NCBI RefSeq assembly: GCF_001463885.1
Contig: NZ_BBWQ01000018.1
Span: 62,001 to 126,000, forward strand
DNA length: 64,000 nucleotides
Direction of reading: 5' to 3'
Source of the DNA: Aureimonas altamirensis
GTDB taxonomy: Bacteria; Pseudomonadota; Alphaproteobacteria; Rhizobiales; Rhizobiaceae
The notes beneath the pieces were generated by a model. It saw only the letters and a program-made list of their open reading frames with translations, was not told the DNA's origin and ran no database searches. Each line of letters begins with the position of its first letter. The first letter of the stretch is position 1. The position numbers were made by a program, and so were the translations under genes. Of the stretch, positions 10,311 through 17,258 are shown one piece after another.

Positions 10311-11792
10311 ATGACCGAACCGACAAGCCTTACCATTGCAGAAGCGCGCGATGCGCTGAAGGCGCGCAGCCTGTCCGCCGTCGAGCTGACCGACGCCTAT
10401 CTCGCCGCGATCGAAGCCGCGAACCCGGCCTTCAACGCCTATGTCAGCGTTACCGCCGACAAGGCGCGGGGCATGGCGCAGGCCTCGGACGCGCGGTTGG
10501 CAGCCGGCACGGCCGGCGCGCTGGAGGGTATCCCCCTCGGCGTCAAGGACCTGTTCGCCACCGAGGGCGAGCACACCCAGGCGGCCAGCCATATCCTGGA
10601 CGGCTTTCGCCCCCGCTACGAATCCACCGTCACGGCCAATCTGTGGGCCGATGGCGCGGTAATGCTCGGCAAACTCAACATGGACGAGTTCGCCATGGGC
10701 TCGTCCAACGAGACCAGCCATTACGGCCCGGTGGTCAACCCCTGGCGCGCCGAGGGCTCCAACCGGAACCTCGTTCCCGGCGGGTCGTCCGGTGGTTCGG
10801 CCGCGGCCGTCGCTGCGCATCTGTGCGCCGGCGCGACGGCCACCGATACCGGCGGCTCCATCCGCCAGCCGGCTGCCTTCACCGGAACGGTCGGAATCAA
10901 GCCCACCTATGGCCGCTGCTCGCGCTGGGGTACGGTGGCTTTCGCCTCGTCGCTGGATCAGGCCGGCCCCATCGCGCGCGATGTCCGCGATGCCGCCATT
11001 TTGCTGAAATCGATGGCCTCGGTGGACGACAAGGACACCACCTCGGTGGACCGGCCCGTTCCGGATTACGAGGCTTCGGTCGGCCGGTCGGTGAAGGGAA
11101 TGCGCATCGGCATCCCGCGCGAGTACCGCGTGGACGGCATGCCGGAAGAGATCGAGGCGCTTTGGCAACAGGGCATTGCGTGGCTGCGCGATGCTGGCGC
11201 GGACATCGTGGACGTGTCGCTGCCCCATACGAAATATGCCCTGCCGGCCTATTACATCGTGGCTCCGGCAGAGGCGTCGTCCAACCTGGCGCGTTATGAT
11301 GGCGTGCGCTACGGCCTGCGCGTGCCCGGCAAGGACATCGCCTCGCTGTACGAGAACACGCGGGCGGCCGGCTTTGGGGCGGAGGTCAAGCGCCGCATCC
11401 TGATCGGCACCTATGTGCTGTCGGCGGGCTACTACGACGCCTATTACCTGAAAGCGCAGAAAATCCGCACGCTGATCAAGCGGGATTTCGAGACCGTCTT
11501 CGCGGATGGCGTGGATGCGCTGCTGACGCCGGCAACGCCCAGCGCGGCCTTCGCCATCGGCGACGAAGAGATGAATTCCGACCCGGTCAAGATGTACCTG
11601 AACGACGTGTTCACCGTTACGGTCAACATGGCGGGCCTGCCGGGCATCGCCGTGCCGGCAGGGCTGTCGGGGCAGGGCACGCCGCTGGCGCTGCAGTTGA
11701 TCGGCCGCCCCTTCGACGAAGAGACGCTGTTTGCGACGGCCTCGGTGATCGAGCAGGCGGCGGGACGTTTCACGCCTGCCAGATGGTGGTAG
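10311..11792 (+). CDS. gatA: Asp-tRNA(Asn)/Glu-tRNA(Gln) amidotransferase subunit A
   Basis: Glutamine amidase subunit that supplies ammonia for transamidation of mischarged Glu-tRNA(Gln) or Asp-tRNA(Asn). The amidase-signature Ser-cisSer-Lys triad is visible: the Lys in [14 protein letters not shown] and the serines in [14 protein letters not shown] and [11 protein letters not shown]. The length of 493 aa is usual. It is flanked by gatC and, after 66 bp, gatB. The presence of GatCAB means that glutaminyl- and perhaps asparaginyl-tRNA are made indirectly in this organism. Confidence 0.97.
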   Translation: MTEPTSLTIAEARDALKARSLSAVELTDAYLAAIEAANPAFNAYVSVTADKARGMAQASDARLAAGTAGALEGIPLGVKDLFATEGEHTQAASHILDGFRPRYESTVTANLWADGAVMLGKLNMDEFAMGSSNETSHYGPVVNPWRAEGSNRNLVPGGSSGGSAAAVAAHLCAGATATDTGGSIRQPAAFTGTVGIKPTYGRCSRWGTVAFASSLDQAGPIARDVRDAAILLKSMASVDDKDTTSVDRPVPDYEASVGRSVKGMRIGIPREYRVDGMPEEIEALWQQGIAWLRDAGADIVDVSLPHTKYALPAYYIVAPAEASSNLARYDGVRYGLRVPGKDIASLYENTRAAGFGAEVKRRILIGTYVLSAGYYDAYYLKAQKIRTLIKRDFETVFADGVDALLTPATPSAAFAIGDEEMNSDPVKMYLNDVFTVTVNMAGLPGIAVPAGLSGQGTPLALQLIGRPFDEETLFATASVIEQAAGRFTPARWW

Positions 11793-11858
11793 GCGAATCT
11801 TTCCGGCAAGACAGGATGCGCCGTCATGCGGCTGCGTCGAACGATACGAGATAGTTGA

Positions 11859-13355
11859 ATGACCATCGTCGATACGCGCATACCCGATCCGAAGAAGTTT
11901 ATTTCCGGCGCCACCGGCGATTGGGAAATCATCGTCGGAATGGAAGTCCACGCCCAGGTCCTGTCCGAGGCGAAGCTGTTTTCCGGTGCCTCCACCACCT
12001 TCGGCGCCGGGCCGAACGAGAATGTCAGCCTGGTCGACGCGGCGATGCCCGGCATGCTGCCGGTCATCAACGAGGAGTGCGTCCGGCAGGCCGTTCGTAC
12101 CGGAATCGGCCTGAAGGCGAAGATCAACAATCGCTCGGTCTTCGATCGGAAGAACTACTTCTATCCCGATCTGCCGCAGGGCTACCAGATATCGCAGTTC
12201 CAACAGCCGATCGTCGGCGAAGGCATCGTCAAGGTGTCCGTTGGGCCGGATTCGAAAGGCGAGTTCGAGGAGATCGAGGTGGGCATCGAGCGCCTGCACC
12301 TCGAGCAGGATGCCGGCAAGTCGATGCACGACCAGCATCCCACCATGTCCTACGTGGACCTGAACCGCTCGGGCGTCGCGCTGATGGAGATCGTCTCCAA
12401 GCCCGATATCCGCTCGGCGGAAGAGGCACGCGCCTACCTGACCAAGCTTCGTACGCTTCTGCGCTATCTCGGCACCTGCGACGGCAACATGGATCAGGGC
12501 TCCATGCGCGCCGACGTCAACGTGTCGGTGCGCCGTCCGGGGGGCGAGTTCGGGATGCGGTGCGAGATCAAGAACGTCAATTCCATCCGCTTCGTCGGAC
12601 AGGCCGTCGAAACCGAGGCTCGTCGGCAGATTGCCCTGATCGAGGATGGCGGGACGGTGGAGCAGGAAACGCGCCTCTTCGACCCGGCCAAGGGCGAAAC
12701 GCGATCGATGCGCACCAAGGAAGACGCGCACGACTACCGCTACTTCCCGGACCCGGATCTTCTGCCGCTGGAGTTCGACGACGCGTTCGTAGCGGCGCTG
12801 GGTGAAAAGCTGCCCGAACTGCCGGACGACAAGCGCGCACGCCTGATCGCCGGAGGCCTCTCGGCCTACGACGCGTCCATCCTCGTGTCGGAAAAGGCGA
12901 TTGCCGACTTTTTCGAGCAGGTTGCCGAAGGGCGCGACGCCAAGCAGGCGGCGAACTGGGTGATCAACGATCTTCTGGGCGCGCTCAACAAGAATGGGCT
13001 TTCCATCGACCAGACTCCGGTTAGCGCCGCGCAGATGGGTGCCGTGCTGGACCTGATCCGCGAAGGGGTCATTTCCGGCAAGATCGCCAAGGACCTGTTC
13101 GAGATCGTCTGGACGGAGGGCGGCGACCCGCGCGAGCTCGTGGAAAGCCGGGGCCTGAAGCAGGTGACGGATACGGGCGCGATCGAGAAGGCCGTGGACG
13201 AGGTGATCGCGGCCAATCCGGACAAGGTCGAGCAGGCCAGGGCCAAGCCGACGCTGGCTGGCTGGTTTGTCGGGCAGGTGATGAGAGCGACGGGCGGCAA
13301 AGCCAATCCTCAGGCCGTGAACGACCTGGTCAAGGCGCGGCTGGGGCTGGATTGA
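11859..13355 (+). CDS. gatB: Asp-tRNA(Asn)/Glu-tRNA(Gln) amidotransferase subunit B
   Basis: Kinase/transamidase subunit of GatCAB. The conserved opening [22 protein letters not shown], the [15 protein letters not shown] segment and the active-site region with [11 protein letters not shown] are seen. The C-terminal YqeY-like tRNA-binding tail runs to [19 protein letters not shown]. The 498 aa length is normal. ATG at 11859 precedes a short rhizobial-type N-terminal extension. Confidence 0.97.
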   Translation: MTIVDTRIPDPKKFISGATGDWEIIVGMEVHAQVLSEAKLFSGASTTFGAGPNENVSLVDAAMPGMLPVINEECVRQAVRTGIGLKAKINNRSVFDRKNYFYPDLPQGYQISQFQQPIVGEGIVKVSVGPDSKGEFEEIEVGIERLHLEQDAGKSMHDQHPTMSYVDLNRSGVALMEIVSKPDIRSAEEARAYLTKLRTLLRYLGTCDGNMDQGSMRADVNVSVRRPGGEFGMRCEIKNVNSIRFVGQAVETEARRQIALIEDGGTVEQETRLFDPAKGETRSMRTKEDAHDYRYFPDPDLLPLEFDDAFVAALGEKLPELPDDKRARLIAGGLSAYDASILVSEKAIADFFEQVAEGRDAKQAANWVINDLLGALNKNGLSIDQTPVSAAQMGAVLDLIREGVISGKIAKDLFEIVWTEGGDPRELVESRGLKQVTDTGAIEKAVDEVIAANPDKVEQARAKPTLAGWFVGQVMRATGGKANPQAVNDLVKARLGLD

Positions 13356-13431
13356 TTGGACATTTGTGCCGTGTCGGCGCATATGCAGATCAGGCAAGGC
13401 CGGGCACGCCCGGCAAACCGGGAATGACGCG

Positions 13432-13818
13432 ATGAAGTTGAAAGACTGGCTCCTGGAAACGTTCACCTGGTGGCACGGCCAGACCATCGGAACCCGCTTT
13501 TACACCTGGCGCTTCGGCAAGCGCGTGGGCGAGGATGAGCGCGGCAACGTCTTCTACCAGAATGCCGACGGGTCGCGTCGGTGGGTCGTCTTCAATGGCC
13601 CCGTCGAGGCAACGGCCATCGGAACCGGCTGGCACGGCTGGATGCATTTCCGTGTGGATACCCCGCCCTCGCAGGAAGATTATCAGCCGCGCGCGTGGCA
13701 GAAGCCGCATCAGCAAAACCTGACGGGCACCGGGCTGGCCTACCGCCCCAAGGGATCGCTTCTCAACACGGCGGAGCGCCCGCGCGTTACCGGCGATTAC
13801 GACGCCTGGCAGCCGTGA
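13432..13818 (+). CDS. NADH:ubiquinone oxidoreductase accessory subunit, NDUFA12 homologue
   Basis: A 128-aa homologue of mitochondrial B17.2/NDUFA12, a supernumerary complex I subunit that alphaproteobacteria share with mitochondria. The opening MKLKDWLLETFTWWHGQTIG and the RWVVFNGPVEAT and GWHGWMH blocks are characteristic. ATG at 13432 is chosen over an upstream in-frame codon because the family begins exactly here. Its TGA overlaps the GTG start of the next gene. Confidence 0.95.
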   Translation: MKLKDWLLETFTWWHGQTIGTRFYTWRFGKRVGEDERGNVFYQNADGSRRWVVFNGPVEATAIGTGWHGWMHFRVDTPPSQEDYQPRAWQKPHQQNLTGTGLAYRPKGSLLNTAERPRVTGDYDAWQP

Positions 13819-14225
13819 GCCTTTCCACCTTCTGCAAGCGAACGGCATTCGCTGCCGTGGCTGTCGTCGTGGCTGCGATACCGGCTGACGCAGCACGGCT
13901 GGAAAACCGCGTTGCCGTGTTTTCGGGGCTCGACAAGATTACGGGCCGGATCACCAGTTTCGACGCCTATGTGAACGAGACTGTGCAGTTCGGCACCCTG
14001 CAGGTTACGCCGCGCGTCTGCTACAGCCGTTCGCCGGACGAAGCGCCCAAGACCGACAGCTTCGTAGAGGTGGACGAGATTACCCTGGAGCGTGAAATCC
14101 GGCGTATCTTTACCGGGTGGATGTTTGCGGATTCACCGGGCCTGAATGCCGTGGAGCATCCGGTCTACGATGTCTGGCTGAAAGATTGCCGAGACGATTC
14201 CAGCGTGCCGCCGCCGCAGGGCTGA
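13815..14225 (+). CDS. Secreted DUF2155 family protein
   Basis: A 136-aa protein with a signal peptide (hydrophobic AFAAVAVVVAAIPADAA near the start) and a DUF2155 core: RLENRVAVFSGLDKITGRI, FGTLQVTPRVCYSR and IFTGWMFADSPGLNAVEHP. The GTG start at 13815 overlaps the stop of NDUFA12. The function is unknown. In many rhizobia, NDUFA12 and DUF2155 sit beside aat and accBC. Those genes do not follow here, and the micro-ORF array begins just downstream. Confidence 0.85.
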   Translation: MSLSTFCKRTAFAAVAVVVAAIPADAARLENRVAVFSGLDKITGRITSFDAYVNETVQFGTLQVTPRVCYSRSPDEAPKTDSFVEVDEITLEREIRRIFTGWMFADSPGLNAVEHPVYDVWLKDCRDDSSVPPPQG

Positions 14226-14294
14226 CGGCGGGCCTGGCCGCTCGCCTTGGGCGAGGGGGCGGAAGCGCGGACGAAACCGCCCCACCGCCAACCT

Positions 14295-14567
14295 CTAATA
14301 GTAGTTCACTTCCCAATCCGCGAGGGCGTGCTGGATGCACTCCCTTGCGAGCTCAAGCCGCATCCGGTTGAGTTGCGACTGGCGGATCTGCCAACGCCGT
14401 TGAGCTGCTGTCTTCACCAGCTTGCGCGCGACGAAAAGCAGGTCTTCGGGAACGATTCTGTGGGCAATGCCCGTGAATGCATCCACCGGCAGGAGATAGC
14501 CGTCTTCCGTCTCGATGAGACGTCCGGGGATAAGCCTCCATTCGCCGGTCTTGAACCGGACGTGCAT
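14295..14567 (-). CDS. Orphan hypothetical protein, 90 aa
   Basis: Not recognised. A 90-aa reading frame with codon use like its neighbours, a plausible soluble composition (basic helix KLVKTAAQRRWQIRQSQLNRMR) and GGAAGG three bases before the ATG. It has no signal peptide and no transmembrane stretch. It converges on the DUF2155 gene and borders the repeat array. It may be a genus-specific gene or a fragment of a displaced gene. Confidence 0.55.
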   Translation of the reverse strand: MHVRFKTGEWRLIPGRLIETEDGYLLPVDAFTGIAHRIVPEDLLFVARKLVKTAAQRRWQIRQSQLNRMRLELARECIQHALADWEVNYY

Positions 14568-14670
14568 CAGCCTTCCAAGGGCGGAAGGAATGATGCAGAC
14601 GGTGGAGGAAATATGTTAGAGGATGGATTAGCCATGATGCTCTGAACTCCGTGAAAGAGCGTTACGGTTA

Positions 14671-14705
14671 GGCCCGGTGTGGGAGTGCCAGCTCCCCATC
14701 GGGCC
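14671..14705. other. GC-rich imperfect hairpin before the array, possible remnant of an earlier unit
   Basis: GGCCCG at 14671 pairs with CGGGCC at 14700, and GGGAG pairs with CTCCC inside. The shape and position, about 10 bp before a TATAGGAAT box, match the hairpins that close the four repeat units downstream. No intact micro-ORF is found before it. Confidence 0.5.
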
Positions 14706-14816
14706 GATTAGCTTTATAGGAATAAAGTTGCAGGACGGCAATCGACCTCCTGTATTTTGCCTGCTACGAGCGCGGCATCGGGGCAAAGCAGTAAAGCGTT
14801 GCGCCAGCCCGACGCT

Positions 14817-14875
14817 GCCTTGGACGATGAGCCTCCAAGGCTGAGGCAACAGGCTTGTCCTCGATGAGGAGTGAG
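14817..14875 (+). promoter_or_regulatory. Leader hairpin and Shine-Dalgarno hairpin of micro-ORF 1
   Basis: A perfect 8-bp stem, GCCTTGGA/TCCAAGGC with a 9-nt loop, is followed by TCCTC-GAT-GAGGA, which pairs the Shine-Dalgarno GAGGA with upstream bases. The same 8-bp stem recurs at 15169-15193, 15529-15553 and 15888-15912. The Shine-Dalgarno hairpin is kept in the other units as TCCT-CGATC-AGGA or CCTC-GAT-GAGG. This suggests that translation of the peptide is restrained in the folded transcript. It is inference from base pairing by eye. Confidence 0.5.
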
Positions 14876-14879
14876 AGCG

Positions 14880-14969
14880 ATGGTTCTACCAATCGTGATC
14901 ACGCTACACGTGAGAAAGACCCGGAGCGGCTGGCAGGCCAAGCTCCGGATCATGCTTCTCATTAAGTAG
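14880..14969 (+). CDS. Micro-ORF 1, 29-aa cationic hydrophobic peptide
   Basis: Encodes MVLPIVITLHVRKTRSGW followed by QAKLRIMLLIK and TAG. It has a strong GAGGAG Shine-Dalgarno site about 8 nt before the ATG. The peptide has hydrophobic ends around a basic centre (RKTRSGWQAKLR), with about six positive charges. The alternating pattern with SG in the middle would suit a beta-hairpin better than a single membrane helix. Family not recognised. Three paralogues follow within 1.1 kb. Confidence 0.65.
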   Translation: MVLPIVITLHVRKTRSGWQAKLRIMLLIK

Positions 14970-14975
14970 TGCAAC

Positions 14976-15000
14976 GTCCCCGGGTGCGTCGCTCGGGGAC
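14976..15000 (+). terminator. Closing hairpin of unit 1
   Basis: GTCCCCG (14976-14982) pairs with CGGGGAC (14994-15000), starting 7 nt after the micro-ORF stop. No U-run follows, so it may stabilise the 3' end rather than terminate on its own. Confidence 0.45.
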
Positions 15001-15036
15001 ACTCCTGACAATAATCGGCTTCCGGTCCTGCATCAA

Positions 15037-15050
15037 GTCGACCGGTCGAC
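15037..15050. repeat. Perfect 14-bp palindrome GTCGACCGGTCGAC in the spacer between units 1 and 2
   Basis: The spacer copy between units 1 and 2 carries GTCGACCGGTCGAC. The corresponding position in the later spacers reads GATCAAGTGGCCC, so the palindrome is specific to this spacer. Confidence 0.6.
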
Positions 15051-15231
15051 TAACTCATATCAGATATAGGAATCCTAGCACCTTTTCGCTAAAGGCGATT
15101 GCGTCGGCGCGTCCTATGGGCGGCCGGCATCGGGGCGAAGCAGAAAAGCGTTGCGCCAGCCCGACGCTGCCTTGGACGATGAGCCTCCAAGGCTGAGGCA
15201 ACAGGCTTGTCCTCGATCAGGAGTGAGAGCG

Positions 15232-15321
15232 ATGGTTCTACCGATCGTAATCACGCTGCGCATCAGAAAAACCCGGAGCGGCTGGCTGGCCAAGCTCCGG
15301 ATAATATTTCTGACAGTGTAG
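15232..15321 (+). CDS. Micro-ORF 2, 29-aa cationic hydrophobic peptide
   Basis: Encodes MVLPIVITLRIRKTRSGW then LAKLRIIFLTV and TAG. Relative to micro-ORF 1, changes at CCA/CCG, GTG/GTA, CTA/CTG and AAG/AAA are silent. The amino-acid changes are mainly H to R, V to I, Q to L and swaps within the hydrophobic tail. The ATG is preceded by AGGAGTGAGAGCG. Confidence 0.65.
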   Translation: MVLPIVITLRIRKTRSGWLAKLRIIFLTV

Positions 15322-15326
15322 TGAAA

Positions 15327-15356
15327 GGCCCTCGGGTGTTAGAGCACCTGGGGGCC
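15327..15356 (+). terminator. Closing hairpin of unit 2
   Basis: GGCCCTCGGGTG pairs imperfectly with CACCTGGGGGCC around a TTAGAG loop, 5 nt after the stop codon. There is no clear U-tract. Confidence 0.5.
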
Positions 15357-15591
15357 ACTTCTGAAGATAGCGGCGCTACAAGCCTCGATCAAGTGGCCCA
15401 AAAAATAATCATTCAGATATTCGATATAGGAATCGATGCGCCGTTTCGCTAAAGGCGATTACGTCGGCTTGTGCTATGGGCGGCCGGCATCGGGGCGAAG
15501 CAGAAAAGCGTTGCGCCAGCCCAACGCTGCCTTGGACGATGAGCCTCCAAGGCTGAGGCAACAGGCTTGTCCTCGATCAGGAGTGAGAGCG

Positions 15592-15681
15592 ATGGTTCTA
15601 CCGTTCGTGATCACGCTACACATCAGAAAAACCCGGAGCGGCTGGCAGGCCAAGCTCCGGGTGATTATTCTGGTCAGGTAG
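15592..15681 (+). CDS. Micro-ORF 3, 29-aa cationic hydrophobic peptide
   Basis: Encodes MVLPFVITLHIRKTRSGW then QAKLRVIILVR and TAG. The frame, start, stop and central RKTRSGWQAKLR are conserved, and the tail stays hydrophobic although its bases differ. The Shine-Dalgarno site is the same as in unit 2. Confidence 0.65.
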   Translation: MVLPFVITLHIRKTRSGWQAKLRVIILVR

Positions 15682-15687
15682 TGAAAA

Positions 15688-15715
15688 GCCCTCGGGTGTA
15701 ACAGCACCCGGGGGC
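15688..15715 (+). terminator. Closing hairpin of unit 3
   Basis: GCCCTCGGGTG pairs with CACCCGGGGGC around TAACAG, 6 nt after the stop codon. Confidence 0.5.
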
Positions 15716-15934
15716 ACTTCTGAAGATAGCGGCGCTACAAGCCTCGATCAAGTGGCCCGAAAAATAATCATTCAGATATTCGATATAGGAATCGATGCGC
15801 CGTTTCGCTAAAGGGGATTGCGTCGGCTTGTTCTATGGGCCGCCGGCATCGGGGCGAAGCAGAAAAGCGTTGCGCCAGCCCAACGCTGCCTTGGACGATG
15901 AGCCTCCAAGGCTGAGGCAACAGGCTTGCCCTCG

Positions 15935-16018
15935 ATGAGGAGTGTGATCACACTACATGTTAGAAAAACCCGGAGTGGCTGGCAGGCCAAGCTCCGGGTA
16001 ACAATTCTAGCAAGTTAG
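15935..16018 (+). CDS. Micro-ORF 4, N-terminally altered copy
   Basis: The 23-bp deletion removes the usual start, but an ATG within the old Shine-Dalgarno hairpin (ATGAGGAGTGTGATC) is in frame. It gives MRSVITLHVRKTRSGW then QAKLRVTILAS and TAG. A GTG at 15944 is the other possible start, but it sits too close to AGGAG. Silent changes (ACG/ACA, CAC/CAT, AGC/AGT) show divergence with the peptide core kept. It may be poorly translated or a relic. Confidence 0.45.
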   Translation: MRSVITLHVRKTRSGWQAKLRVTILAS

Positions 16019-16024
16019 TGTCAG

Positions 16025-16050
16025 TCCCCGGGTGCGCAAACACCCGGGGG
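16025..16050 (+). terminator. Closing hairpin of unit 4
   Basis: CCCCGGGTG (16026-16034) pairs perfectly with CACCCGGGG (16041-16049), the best-paired of the four closing hairpins. Confidence 0.55.
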
Positions 16051-16109
16051 CGCTCCGGACGATAGGCGAAACGGCTCCGTCCATCAAGCCAGTTTCGCCC
16101 TACGTTCGG

Positions 16110-16706
16110 TCACGCCATAGGCTTCAATTCCTCGAACGCCGGATAGGACTTTGCGAACTCCTCCAGCCAGCGGACAAGATTGGGGTTCTCACCTTCCCAT
16201 TCACCGCCGAAACGGAGGGACAACCATCCGAGATCTGCGGCCAGCGCAAAATGAGCGATATTCGGCTGATCGGGCAGGGCGGCAACTTCGCCGTCCAGCA
16301 CTTTCAGGGCACGCATCGCACGGCCCCACTGCTTGTCCATCATCGGCTGGTAGCGCATCTCCTCCGGCCGGTAGCGGACTTCATAGAGACGCAGCTGCGC
16401 ACATTCGGTGGCGCCGTCGATCAGCGACTCCGTGCGCTTGGCCTGCAGCCATGCTTCCATGGTCTGCGGTATCAGGAGATTTCCGCTCAGCCTGTCGAAA
16501 TATTCGCAGATGACCTTGCTGTCATGCACGGAGGTTCCGTCGTCGAGAATCAGAACCGGGATCTTGCCCAGCGCGTTCGCCTCGATCAGTTCGGCCGGCG
16601 CGGAGCCGGTATCCGTAGGGACGAGCTCCAGCATGAGGTCGCAATGGTGCGCGGCCAGGCGGACCTTCGATGCATAGGGCGAAGGCTTGGAATACATAAG
16701 TCGCAT
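16110..16706 (-). CDS. Glutathione S-transferase family protein
   Basis: A 198-aa protein with the N-terminal thioredoxin-like GST domain (MRLMYSKPSPYASKVRLAA, then EANALGKIPVLILDDG and VHDSKVICEYFDRLS) and an all-helical C-terminal domain. The start at 16706 is chosen because MRLMYSKPSPYA is the canonical GST opening; the long in-frame extension upstream overlaps the next gene and is not GST-like. Substrate unknown. It may detoxify electrophiles by glutathione conjugation. Confidence 0.9.
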   Translation of the reverse strand: MRLMYSKPSPYASKVRLAAHHCDLMLELVPTDTGSAPAELIEANALGKIPVLILDDGTSVHDSKVICEYFDRLSGNLLIPQTMEAWLQAKRTESLIDGATECAQLRLYEVRYRPEEMRYQPMMDKQWGRAMRALKVLDGEVAALPDQPNIAHFALAADLGWLSLRFGGEWEGENPNLVRWLEEFAKSYPAFEELKPMA

Positions 16707-16731
16707 GATGATTCCCGATGCAGGGGCTGCG

Positions 16732-17205
16732 TCAGAAGCGACGCAGCGATTGGCAGTTTGCGCCATAGACGCGCCAGGCATCATAGCCGAGGAAGCAGCC
16801 TTCCGCGCGCCAACCCACACCAGCGAAGCCCATCGGGTATTCGATGACGTAGTAGACGTTGTTGGCCGTGGTGCCGCCCTTGTAGTCGCCGCCGGTCACC
16901 AGGGCCTGCCCCTGGCAATAGCGGCGCTCGACGGTGCGCAGCCCGATGGCGGGGAAGTATGCCTTCTCCTGGAGTCCGGCAAACTCCATCACGGCCAGCG
17001 GACGTCCCTGTACGTTGGGTGCACCGTACTCGAACTGATCCTCGATCTTCGCAAGGACGCGCGGATCGTTGCACGCGGGCAGGTTGCTGCGAACCACGAC
17101 GGCCGTCTGTGCCTCCGGCACTGCGCGAAAATAATCGGCGGCCTGAGCGGCCCCCGCCGCAAGGCTGGCCATCACGCTTGTCGCGGCCAGAATACCGAGC
17201 TTCAT
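16732..17205 (-). CDS. Secreted hypothetical protein, 157 aa
   Basis: Function not recognised. It has a clean Sec signal peptide (MKLGILAATSVMASLAAGAAQA, cleavage before ADYF) and four cysteines in the mature part (CNDPR, YCQGQ, GCFLG, NCQSL), suggesting two disulfides in the periplasm. GAGGGGACGA lies upstream of the ATG. It ends 25 bp before the GST start, so the two may be cotranscribed. Confidence 0.8.
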   Translation of the reverse strand: MKLGILAATSVMASLAAGAAQAADYFRAVPEAQTAVVVRSNLPACNDPRVLAKIEDQFEYGAPNVQGRPLAVMEFAGLQEKAYFPAIGLRTVERRYCQGQALVTGGDYKGGTTANNVYYVIEYPMGFAGVGWRAEGCFLGYDAWRVYGANCQSLRRF

Positions 17206-17258
17206 GACTGTTTCGTCCCCTCAGGCGGTATGAGATATGCAACTGCTGGTAACATAGC

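Larger units (their letters stand above)
14715..15000 (+). repeat. Micro-ORF repeat unit 1 (most divergent)
   Basis: First of four direct repeats. Order within the unit: TATAGGAAT box (14715), a leader that differs from the others until about 14773, then the conserved core beginning CGGCATCGGGGC. Next come a leader hairpin (GCCTTGGA 14817-14824 with TCCAAGGC 14834-14841), a Shine-Dalgarno region GAGGAGTGAG within TCCTC-GAT-GAGGA, the micro-ORF at 14880 and a closing hairpin. It uses CACGTG and AAG where later units differ, so it is the oldest or least homogenised copy. Confidence 0.85.
15065..15356 (+). repeat. Micro-ORF repeat unit 2
   Basis: Second direct repeat, with its TATAGGAAT box 350 bp after that of unit 1. 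It adds the TTTTCGCTAAAGGCGATT block and CTATGGGCGGCCGGCATC before the shared core. Leader hairpin 15169-15193, Shine-Dalgarno AGGAGTGAG, micro-ORF 15232-15321, closing hairpin 15327-15356. Its leader core is almost base-for-base the same as that of unit 3. Confidence 0.88.
15425..15715 (+). repeat. Micro-ORF repeat unit 3
   Basis: Third direct repeat, 360 bp after unit 2. The inter-unit spacer (CTTCTGAAGATAGCGGCGC onward, with an A-rich CAAAAAATAATCATTC segment) is shared with the next spacer. Leader hairpin 15529-15553, micro-ORF 15592-15681, closing hairpin 15688-15715. The near identity of units 2 and 3, including spacers, points to recent duplication or gene conversion. Confidence 0.88.
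15784..16051 (+). repeat. Micro-ORF repeat unit 4, with an internal 23-bp deletion
   Basis: Fourth direct repeat, 359 bp after unit 3 by the TATAGGAAT box. Compared with unit 3 it lacks the stretch from the end of the Shine-Dalgarno site through the ATG to the first codons (GAGAGCGATGGTTCTACC and a few more bases). AGGAGT therefore joins directly to GTGATCAC. The leader hairpin (15888-15912) and closing hairpin are intact. Confidence 0.85.

Noticed and set aside
9147-13487. Very long minus-strand open frame opposite the gatCAB genes
   Set aside because: It is antisense to four well-supported genes. Long antisense frames are expected in GC-rich DNA with strong codon bias.
14714-14974. Antisense open frames across the repeats (for example ones containing GGSSSKAA and CQPLRVFL)
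   Set aside because: They are open in several units, but have no ribosome site, differ at both ends and lack the silent-change pattern of the plus-strand micro-ORFs. Their similarity is explained by the DNA repeat itself.
14715-16051. CRISPR array
   Set aside because: The repeats are about 355 bp long with conserved internal ORFs, not short repeats with unique spacers, and no cas genes are nearby.
14715-16051. Insertion sequence or transposon remnants
   Set aside because: No transposase frame, terminal inverted repeats or target duplications were found around the units. A non-autonomous element cannot be fully excluded.
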